NCBI GenBank assembly: GCA_922989275.2
Contig: OV277863.1
Location: forward strand, 46,048,999-46,112,998
Length of the DNA stretch: 64,000 nt
Source: Gari tellinella
Taxonomy: Eukaryota; Mollusca; Bivalvia; Cardiida; Psammobiidae
Reading direction: 5' to 3'
Shown: positions 22,901 through 34,900 of the stretch, in pieces
Layout: every line of letters begins with the position of its first letter
Position numbering within the stretch: position 1 is the first letter of the stretch
The notes under the pieces: generated by a model
What the model was told of the DNA's origin: nothing
Database searches by the model: none
Seen by the model: only the letters and a program-made list of their open reading frames with translations
Made by a program: the position numbers and the translations under genes

Positions 22901-25900
22901 TGAAAATTACGCTTTGGGCTACATTTAGTCTTCTATTGTATAGATTAATAGTGATATAAGCCTCTTGCTAATGAAAAATTGTATTCCAACATTTGGAGTA
23001 ATTGTTATTATACGTGACGTCAACGTCTACATGTATCTTATTTACACAGGTTACGGGTATGGCACCCTTGCCAACATATTGTGTTGCCTGTGTTCTTTGA
23101 CGGGCGCCATCATGCTTCCATTCATTAACAGAGGGTTCAAGGCTTTCTACAGGATCTTGTTGGCAATCTTTGTTGGACTTGCCGTATCTACATTATCGAC
23201 AGACGCACTTCTGCATCTCTTGCCAATGGTGAATATCAAATCTTCTTTAGGTGTAAACTTCTCGAATCTTTTAGATGTTTCTTAGAAGTATTGTCCATGT
23301 ATTTTAAGTTTTCACCATAGAACTGATTTTCTCCTCTCTTTTCCACACTTATTTGTATACTTTAATACTGTCTGATTTTAGATTTTACTAGCTATCATAC
23401 ATATACATTGTATATTAACATCTGGAACAGATTTTAACACGATCCAATTCATTTTAGTAGTTTTAATTGCTTTTCTTCTACATTATTACATCTGTTTCAA
23501 TGGACCGTAAAGCATTCACCATGAGTATCAGCACCACCACATCCATCATCATCATCATCATCATCATCACTATCATCATCCTAATTATAGTTTTTGTCTT
23601 GACATTACCAGGCTTTGGGTGTGCATGTTCACGAAGATGATGGTCATGATCACGGGCACGGAGACGAGATACACTTCGAGCCCTGGCTAGGATACAGTCT
23701 GGCTGCATGTGGGGGAGTCTACCTCTTTTACTTGTTTGAAAAGATTATGTCAATAGTTAATGGAAGGGTAAGTCCTAAACACTGACTGTTTTCAGCTTAA
23801 CCCTTAGCCCGCCAAATAAATTGTCGTCTGCTATATTTCTCGTCTGCTTCAAGTTTCAAAGTGCTTCAAAGTTGCTCAAAATTGCTGAAAATGATGTCCG
23901 AGTGTCAAACAGCTTGGATCCGGATGAGACGCCGAGTTACTCGGCGTCTCATCCGGATCCAAGCTGTTTGCATATGGAGCTATAGTCGTGAGTGGCAGGC
24001 TAAGGGTTAATTATCTATTGCGATCGAAGAAAACCCCGAATTAATATATTAAAACTGGAATGACATTTGCAAACTTTTTTAAACCAGATTGGGCCTAATC
24101 AGGATCCAAACTGATTATCAATCTGTATTTCTACACTTATAGAATATAAAGAGTTAACTCCAGTTTCAGAATACTGATAAGAATTGAAATACTTTTGTTA
24201 CATTGTGTATTCATGTACATATACTGAAAAGAAAATTAATAAAGTTTAACAATATGAAATACCTTTCTTTAAAAAAGAAGCATTTGCACTTTAAATAAAA
24301 TGAGTACACACTATGCTTACTGAATTTGTCAAATTTGTGTAAAATGTGTGTGAAGAGACCAGTCAAAAGAAAATGGGTTATCAATCTTTAATACAGAACA
24401 AAAACAACATACTTTATCATTATGAGAAATGAGATATAAGAAAACATGATAAAATATAATGAGGCTTCAAACAGCCAACTGCCTGAACCCTAGTGACGAG
24501 TATATGCATCCTTTACAAACAGTGCAACTGTGAAAAATAAACTTGTCCTAGGCAGACCAGTAAGACCAAGATAAGAGGGAGGGATTCCATATATTATGTT
24601 TGCTGAATATTGTGTACCCTGGTATACAAGGTTAGTTGATGATTAGTCTCTGTTACAGTAAAGTGTCTCTATCACGGTTACTGAAACGAAAGCTAATTGA
24701 TTGTATAATAGACAACTGACAGCGTAAAGCAAGGTGAAAGTACAACAGAAAACTCATAAAGATAACTTTCTGATTTACTGTTACCTTGCCTAGTCCGTCT
24801 TAAAAAACTAACAATTCACCCTTAACCTGCCACTCACGACTATAGCTCCATATGCAAACAGCTTGGATCCGGATGAGACGCCGAGTAACTCGGCATCTCA
24901 TCCGGATCCAAGCTGTTTGACACTCGGACAACATTTTCAGCAATTTTGAGCAACTTTGAAGCACTTTGAAACTTTGAAGCAGACGAGAAATATAGCAGAC
25001 GACAATTTATTTGGCGGGCTAAGGGTTAACACAGTTTAGTGGTTGTCACAGAAACAGTTTTGCTGTATAATATTTATATTCTTTCAGAATCAACATCAAG
25101 GTAGAGAAGATGACCCAGTCGAGATGATGGCAGAATATAATGGCGGAGTGTCAGCGAACAAGAAAAATGTAATAACAATATCTAACGTGTGTTAATAGTT
25201 ATGGTTTGTTTAATTGTATTGTAAAATGACAAATGATACAGACCGTGACAGATAGCTCATGTAGGACTTTGATTAGAGTATACACTTTCTTGTAGGACAA
25301 TTCCACTCTTAACCCTTTGCCTGCTGGTCGCGACTTTGCTGATTTTTGCAAACAGTTTGGATCCAGATCAGACGCCGCGTAACGCGGCGTCTGATCTGGA
25401 TCCAAACTGTTTGACACTCGTCTTTACTAAAAAATTTTACAAATTTTGCAGGCGACAATTTCGAAGCAGACGATTTTCACCGCAGGATAAGGGTTAACTA
25501 GTAAACTGTTTGTAAATAATGCATTATTTATCTTTATATTGACACTATGAAATAAGATAGGTATAGCGTTGGGCTTTTTCTTTCCTGGACAAATTTGCAA
25601 ATGTAAGATGTTTGTTGCATACATTACTTACTACATGGGTACATGTAAGTTTGTCCCAACGAAGGCATGTGTACTGCAAGAACTAGCACATGTATTATTT
25701 GCGAATAGTTTGTATGAGTATCAGGGACAAGTTTTATACTAGAAATAGCTAGGTTTAGTGTAAAAATGTGATGTTTTGCAATATCACATTTTGATAAACC
25801 CCGGTTTCCTGACATAAAGGCATATATCTGGTTATATCATTTTATCAGAATATATGGAACAATATAAACAACAAACTCAATTGAGGATCCTTTGATGAAT

Positions 25901-28900
25901 TTAAAGACAGGTGGTCAGGTAAAGTACGATGAAAGCAAATTCGAATGCTCGGACAGTATTTTCTGTATATTTTCTGATTTATTATATTATAATTATGATA
26001 TTACATTATACTTTATTATATTACATTCTATAAATCATATCATATTATTTATATAATATATCATATCATGTCATATTATACTATATTATGTAATGCCAAT
26101 TAAATTAGTTTAGATATTATATTGTTACAATAAGAATATTTTGATATAAAATCTGTTATATTACAATGCATTCGTGTATCGATTCGTATTTCTACTATGA
26201 TAACATAAATTCTTTAACTCGAAATACTCAAACTAAGGTACAGTTAAACATAAAAATACGGATACGCGTGGCAGAAGCAATTTCGGATAATCAACTTTAC
26301 TTAGTTACATGTAACCCTTATTTAATATATTGTAGTACTCCAATGGGTCTCGCTATGGATCCGAGGCCACCTTACCTCACAATGAAGAGCATTCAATGGA
26401 CGATCGTGGTAGTAAACCAAATTCAAGTAAGTATGCATATCTTGAAAAGGGTTCAAGGTTATGAAACATCCTCAGTGTGAGCATGCAAACAATTCTCAAA
26501 TTAAAACGCTGGAGCATATACCACTGACTCTTATGCAGAAATAAGAAGATACTCATTCAAAAAACTAAGAATACCTTATACGTTTCAAAGTCTGTTCCAA
26601 AGCTTTCAAAGCATTCTTAGTTTTACCAGCGTGCTCAGAATAAACACTCTGCTAATAATTATTTTAAGAAAGTTTTGTAATATTTGAAACATATCTATAG
26701 ACTACTATCTTTTCAATTTATGGTTCACACTTGTTCGTTTCTGCACATTTTAACATAAACTCCATACTCAATCTGATTTGTTTGAGCAGAAACTTAGTTG
26801 TTGCATACTACATGTAAAAGATGGAGAGTTTCATAGCTTAGAGCCCAGCAATTAAACACATCCTCAGGACTGTTTAACAGTCATATTCCCCTTTCAGACG
26901 AAAAGTTTTTCGGTTTCTAATCTTAATTCAATTGTTTTATAATTATTATGTCGTTGTGACATGCAGGATTAGCATGAACTGTATGGCTGATCAATACGTT
27001 TATTATTATGTTATAACCCCATCACTACTGTGGTGTAATCTCCGTGAAAACCTTTTCGTCTTCTTTTATTTCTTAATTTAAAACTATAGATACATGTAAA
27101 TTGATTAATTTACTATTCTGATGAATGTCAAACTATTTTGAGCCTTGTCAGACAACGGTTTCTCGACGTCTGATCAGGATCAAAACTGTTTAAAAATGTC
27201 ATTGTTGTTTGCCAGATTTATGTTGTATGATAATTCATTTTCACTGCCGTACCCAGAGTACAGTGGTTGTTTACAAACAGTTAGGATCCAGGCCAGACCC
27301 TGCGTCACACGGTGTCAAATTAAGATCAAAACTGTTTGACATTCATTTCAATATTTCTTAATTTAACACACCTAAAATTTAAATATAAGAAATAAAAGCA
27401 GACGACAATTGTTTAAAACTGATGACGTCATGGCAGTGAAGGGGTTAAGACAATCACTGCACGTTAGACCATTTCCATTTGAAACAATTACGTAAGACTA
27501 TCCAAATGTCTGGGCTACTTACATTTTTCTTTATAACAAAAACCACCGATTTCCAGCTTTTTGAGTCTTTCAACCTGACAGACAGACAGACAGACAGACA
27601 ATGACAGAAATTATTTTAGAAACGATTTTTGTAAAAGTTATGGTTCCTTTTATCGATAAGAGTTCACGATTTGTAATATTTGTCCACAGAATGTTTTTAT
27701 ATTATATACGAAGGGGTCATTAAATCCATGACAATGTACATGGTGGAAGGTTTTGGCATCAAATATAGGCATGATACCATAAAGTAACATATATTGCCGA
27801 AAATTACTTAATGTTCATACCCTGATGTGGCACATTCTCATATCGATTATTCATAAATAGAACTACGTTGCAAGCAGTGCGTTTATACAGTGGAGAATGT
27901 GTTATTCTTCCCCAATAAACGCGTTTACGCTAAAACTACTGTTTGCCACCAAGATAAACAAGAATTATCAGAATTGTCCAAAAGTTGTTCTTTTCTACGT
28001 TTTAGTGCTTTGCGTTTGCGTACGTTTGCGTTTAAACGGGAAAGAATAACAGATTCTCCACTGTATGAAGTAACCCATTCACTGCCTTACCCCGAATGCA
28101 ATAGGTATTTGCAAACAGTTTGGATTCTGATTAGAGGCCGAGTAACGCAGCGTCTGATCAGGATCAAAGCTGTTTGACACTCGTTTAGAAACTTCGATAA
28201 ACACATTTCTTAAATATACCTTTGAAACGTCTTAACTCTAATTATGAAATGATGTTGCAGACAACAATATTTAAGCAGACGACAATATGGCGGTGAATGG
28301 GTAAAACCCTCACGGTAAATTTGGCCATGAAAGGGTTAAACTGGACAGAATAATGTTATTTTACTGTATCTGTTGACCTTCACAGTGCACGATATCAAAC
28401 CATTATTCAATTTGATTAGTAAATTAAGTGTACTAACAAAATGCATGGTTATTTGTTTTAGAAAAGTTTTCGTTTTTTGGTAAGTGTTGATAGAAATCTT
28501 AGCTATTGAAATAGAATAATGCCAAACTAAAGAAGAAACTTTTGTGCATAAATATATTGCTTAATGCATTGAAACAGAACGTTTTAAATATCAAGTAGAA
28601 ATTGACATTTATGTCTTCATTTCGACAAAAACGTTGAATTTAGAAATGACCCAAGCTAGTTTCAAATCTTAAGCAATGCATAGCCACGTTGAATATTCAA
28701 TACCAATGTTTTCATTTTGTTAATATTTTCGATTATTATTTACCAAAGCTATTACAGTTTTCTAACCATTTGGCATTGTAAAACCATTATACTCGATTAG
28801 CTATTAACTATATTTACTAAATTGTACACCTGCTTCGGTTGTTTGCTTTGGCTTAAAGCCATACAGGATTTCGCTATTGTTTGTGTCATATGTCCGCTCG

Positions 28901-31900
28901 TCATCCAATGCAAGGTTCAAAAGTTGTAAAGGTTTTGAGTTGAGTTTGAGATAGTCCTCAGGAATTTGATTGGTCTTATTTGAGCTTAGAATAATGCTGA
29001 CCGGTCAAATGCTTGAGAACGATCTCAGACTCAACTCAAAAGCTTTATAACCTTGGAACCACGTCCCAAAGTTACAAAGCATTTGAGATCGTTCTCATAC
29101 ATTTAATTGGTAAGGTTGAGTCTGAGATAGACCGCAAGCACCTGATTGGTAAGATTTGAGTTTTTGCTGTATCACCTTGCTCGAAATAACTTCTAACCAC
29201 CCTTCATTCTAGTGATAACCTTCAAGTATTTCAAATAGTACTAATTTTTAAATAAAGTATGATTAAAACACTTCATACACTTTCCAGTAGTGTAATAAGT
29301 TTTCTAATGGTAGCAGTTTATTTGCACAATTATTATGTTTTGAAACTCTTTATTGACACCATTAACCCCATTCTTTTTAATGACGTCATCCGTCACTGCC
29401 ATGCCGTCAACTGTTTTTATTTCTCTCAGTTCACATAAAGTTTAGATAGTTTGACTTGAGACATATTGAAATGAGTTTCAGACAGTTTGGATCCTGGACA
29501 GACAGCGTTTTACAGCGTCTGATCAGGATTTAAACAGTTTGTTATACTCCGGGTGACGCCTGGAAGGAGAAAAATACTAAAGTAGAGAAAACGTTATTCT
29601 TTCCCAATAAACGCGTTTACGTTAAAACTATTATTTCGACTGCAAACAGTTTGGAGCCAGATCAGACGCTCGGTAACCCGGAGTCTGATCAGGCTCCAAA
29701 CTGTTTGCCACCCAGATAAACATGAATTATCAGAATTGTCCAATAGTTGCACTTTTCTACGTTTAAGTGTTTTGCGTTTGCGTTTCGTTTCGATTAAACG
29801 GGTAAGAATAACATATTCTCCACTGTAGTATGGTTTAGGTGTCCGACTGTGTGGTACATTTATCTCTTAACCAATAATGATTTTACTGTTTGGTTTAACA
29901 ATAAAATACAGGTCGATTCTCTAATGATTTACTAATGTCAGTTTTATCATACATGTACATGTAGTAAAGAGATGCTTTAGGAAATTAGCGTCGACTACAA
30001 GTAGAAATAAATACATTTGTATTTATGGAAGTAAGTAATGTTTAAATAATGTTTAATAATGTTTACGTCGACTACAAGTAAAACTAAATACATTCGTATT
30101 TATGGAAGTATATAATGTTTACGAATGATGTATTATATGTAAGAATATTTTGTTGTAAATTCATATTTTGACAGTTCTAAATATTGTTCTACAGTGTTAC
30201 AAAGTGTACTAGAATCGGAACTCTTGTTTATTGTGTTGGTTTTGATTTGTAGGTAACCATGATGTAATGTTTCAAACTCACAATATTTTATTATGGTGCA
30301 TTAATGTTCAATCTTCAAGATCGTGAATAGATATAATTAATGTTTCTCAGCATCGATACGCTCAAACCTACATCTTCATAAAGTGTTTGAATGTTAAAGT
30401 TACTTTTAACAACCTTTAATTGATATGCTTATACGTTTCTCGCACATTTATACTAGCTAACATAAGTTTTTAAATCATATAGAAAAGGCTAAAGAAAGAA
30501 GTTGTTGCAACGTATTCGTAGGTCTTCTCCCAGTGAAAAATTCTAATAATTTTTATTAAGAGGCTGTGTTTGCAAGAATGGCATACATATTACGCAGTTT
30601 ACTGCTCAAAGCAGGATTAAATTGAAAATTTTAAGTTTACTTTAAATCTTCATTAAGTTGCCACCTTGATAAGATTATTCCTTCTTATGCCCTATGACGT
30701 GACCTCTTTATGCCAGTTTAAATATAGTTAATCGCATCAAGGGCATCGTCTTCAAACGATTGAACATATTCGTTCAAAGAAGTCAAATCTGTTAAATAAA
30801 CATGTTGGTTGCATTTTTATGTTATAAATTATAGTTTTATTTGACTCTATTGAAACTCGCATAAGTGTGTACATATAAGGTAACCTAAGTACAGTGGAGA
30901 ATCTGTTATTTTTTCCCAATAAACGCGTTTACGCTAAAACTATTATTTGCAGTGCAAACAGTTTGGAGCCAGATCAGACGCCGGGTAACCCGGCGTCTGA
31001 TCAGGCTCCAAACTGTTTGCCACCAAGATAAACAAGAATTATCAGAATTGTCCAAAAGTTGTTCTTTTCTACTTTTTAGTGCTTTGCGTTTGCGTACGTT
31101 TGCGTTTAAACGGGAAAGAATAACAGATTCTCCACTGTATGACAATGCCTTATTTATACAGTGGAGAAGACGTCATTCTTTCTCAATTAAACGCTTTTAC
31201 GCTAAAACTATTATTTCTATTGCAAACAGTTTGGAGTCAGTTTCCCGGTTCCACAATGTTTGTCACTCAGATTAAAATCAATCGTAAGAAATGACAAATA
31301 TGTTGAATTTTCTACATTTTAGTGCTTCGCGTTTGCCTTCGTTTGCTTTTAAACGGGAAAGAATAATATCTTCTTCATACAGTGGAGAATCTGTTATTCT
31401 TTCCCGTTTAAACGCAAACGTACGCAAACGCAAAGCACTAAAACGTAGAAAAGAACAACTTTTGTACAATTCTGATAATTCTTGTATATCTTGGTGGCAA
31501 ACAGTTTGGAGCCTGATCAGACGCCGGGTTACCCGGCGTCTGATCTGGCTCCAAACTGTTTGCACTGCAAATAATAGTTTTAGCGTAAACGCGTTTATTG
31601 GGAAAGAATAACAGATTCTCCACTGTAGTACAACTGATATTGGCTAGCATTCTATGCTAAGTACAAAATAATTAACACACAAAATCATTTTTTAAAAGGC
31701 GCATTTTTTAACCTCACATGAACCACATATTGTTCTATACTCGATTAAGTTTTGGTCAGATTTCAGATTACAAAAAGACATATACTGCTATATTTTTGCC
31801 GAAAAGAAAGCATGAACTATACAGCTTTAATGATGTATTTAAGCAACTTAAACAATTCAAAAGAAGGATAATTTATTGTATAAAACTCCGTTTACGGCTT

Positions 31901-34900
31901 AAAGCAAGGTGTCAGTAAAACAGAAAGCTCCTGAATGTGCTTTGTGTTTTGCTGTTACTTTGCTTTAAGCAGTAACCTGTCATAAAATGCTAACAATTAA
32001 CACAATTTAGTAGTCGTAATAGAGAGGTTTTACTGTACATTAAAGCTTCGCTTTTCCAGCCACCCAAGAAAAGGTTGTACATCATGTTTAAGCCTGGTTA
32101 CTGCTTAGCGAAAACAAAAGCAAAAATATTGTAAATTTACTTCATTTAACTTTGACCAGCATCTAGTCATTAACTATCCGATTCGTCTTCTCTTTAACCA
32201 CTTAACTGACTTACCGAAAGTGCAATAATTATTTGTAAAATGTTTGACATTTATTTAAATATTTCGTAAGTCAAAATACCTCTTATTTAAAATTGAGAAA
32301 TAAAAGCAGACGACAATTGTTTAAAACCAATGACATCATGGCAGTGAAGGGGTGAATGTTCTTAATAGCGAGGCTTTATGGTACGTTTATTTATCTTCGT
32401 GGGGTTGGCTACTACACAATGTGCATAAAATATTACGTTTAGATATTTTGAGTATAAGTTTTTTTTTGTTTTTTTGTACATAACTTTTATAATTAAAGAA
32501 ATCTAGAAGTGTACATTTAAACTGAGTTTAAAGAGTAACCAGAAAAATTCAGTGCATCTGATTTTTTCAAAACATGAAAAAAGCGGGGAAGACGTTATTC
32601 ACTCTCAATGAAGGCGTTTATGTTAAAAAGCCGTATATCCATTGAAAACAATGTGAAGTCTGGTAAGGATCCAAACTGTTTGCTATTCAGATTAACACAA
32701 TAGTGCCCACGATCCCATATATGGGACATAGGCAAACAGTGTAGACTCTGATCAGACGCCGCATAATGCGGTGTCTGATCAGAGTCTACACTGTTTGCTA
32801 ATAGGAATTTCAATATAAAACAAAATGAAAATGAAACTTTTGACCAGGCATCCCTTTGATTAAAAATGGACTAATCCAATATATAAACATGGAAGAATCC
32901 ACTGGACACAAAGGGGTTAAGAATCGTTATTATTTTCAAAACAAAGAACAGAACAAGACATTTTCAAATGTACATCGAAGTCTTTAAATATTATTCTTGT
33001 TGGTTGGTCAAATATAGGGTAAGATAAGTCCATTTAAAGTAGATAATGTCAGTAGTTAATGGCCACCATGATTTAACTTGGAAAATTGCTTTCATTTTCT
33101 GTATCTTTTTGCGATGTGTTTGTGCCTAGCTTTGTTTAAACCGGAAAAAATACCATTTCCCCCGCTGTGTATCTAAGATATTTACTGACATTATAAAATA
33201 CAAGATGCTTAGGTATGTACTGTAGTTACAGTGGAGAATCCGTTATTCTTTCCCAATAAACGCGTTTACGCTAAAACTATTATTTGCAGTGAAAACAGTT
33301 TGGAGCCAGATCAGACGCCGGGTCACCCGGCGTCTGATCAGGCTCCAAACTGTTTGCCACCAAGATAAACAAGAATTATCAGAATTGTCAAAAGTTGTTA
33401 TTTTCTACGTTTTAGTGCTTTGCGTTTGCGTACGTTTGCGTTTAAACGGGAAAGAATAACAGATTCTCCACTGTAGTTGTTGAACATCAAGATTATTAAA
33501 AAATGAAAATAATTATGAAATTCATTTACTGTAAGTAGCCATTGAACTACAAGATTAAACTTTGGAAAATTGTTTGAAAACTAATTATGAATTACCCAGA
33601 AATATTCGTTTTGCAGCTATGCCACCTCTTGCCGTGATGGTGGTGATCGGAGACGCCATACACAATTTTGCCGACGGCTTGGCTATTGGTGCAGCCTTTA
33701 CTGAAAATATCAGCCTCGGAGTATCAACGAGTATTGCCATATTTTGTCACGAGTTCCCTCATGAATTAGGTAAAGGAATACTTTTATTAATTGTTTTAAC
33801 ACTGCTCCTGGGGCCCATTTCATAAACCTTCGACAAATGGTATCGTAAGTCAGATTATAAAAGTTTCAATTATTATTCATTTCTCCATCTAATCCTGTCT
33901 TGTTACATCTTTTTGGAATCGTCTTGAAAAGACGATTCCAAATAGATGTCACAAGACGGGGTTAGATAGAGACATCAGAAAGTAATTGTATTTTAAATGT
34001 TTGACTTACGACCTTTTTTGTCGTACTTTTATGAAACGGGTCACTGCTCTTTACGTATAATTTGCTTTTTTCGAAAATAGTGCAGACCTAGACCAGACAG
34101 CTCCTGCAGGAGTTGTCTATTCTAGATCTGCACTTGTTTCTAAGAGGATATGTATGGCATAGTCTGCACTCTTTCCTGTGCGACCATTGTCCTTTTTATA
34201 TAAACCATTGTAACTGTTCAGACGATTAATTATACATGTATGAATATTCAGAGACAGAGGAGATTTAATACATGTAATAAAAACCTACTTTTATTTGTTT
34301 ATGCTCTGAAAAAATGTATTTGAATTGTTTAACAAATATGCACTGTCAACTCTTGTTCATTAAGAAAACACCGATTGTTCTAGCAGAAATCCTTTCGCTA
34401 TTTTACTGGTTGTAGATGCTGACTTATGTTTACAGAAGTCTCATAACATTAATGGCGCGTTGCTATCAATTCGATGCCCTCATGGGAACAAAACATGGCT
34501 AGGTAACTTCATGCACATAGTCAAAAAATTGAATGTGATTTATATGTGATTAATGCTAACGCCCCTTCCTCCTAGTGCGAAAGGCTGTCAGCCAAGACAA
34601 AACATAGTTGTGTTAACACATTCAACCCTAGTGACTCGTCATTTACAAACAGTTTACCTGTGAATATTGCACTTGTTTTATGCAAACAGTGTATACGATC
34701 CACGAACGCAAAGTCGTTGGCGGTGTTACAGACAGATGACAGGCTGCAGTTTAAACTAAAATAAATAAAAGATGTAATGTGCTTTATTTAAACCCATTAC
34801 TACATAAAAGGCATTTTTAAGCCTGTACTTTAGTCTTCAATTGAAGAGAATAGTTCCAAATCAATACTGCCATGTTCACCTTAATAAATGTTTTCTTTAT

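Noticed and set aside
23541..23610. (CAT)n read as a His-rich extension of ZIP exon 9
   Set aside because: In the frame of exon 9 the repeat encodes Ser. A good acceptor lies at 23610-23611, and exon 8 joins exactly there in phase.
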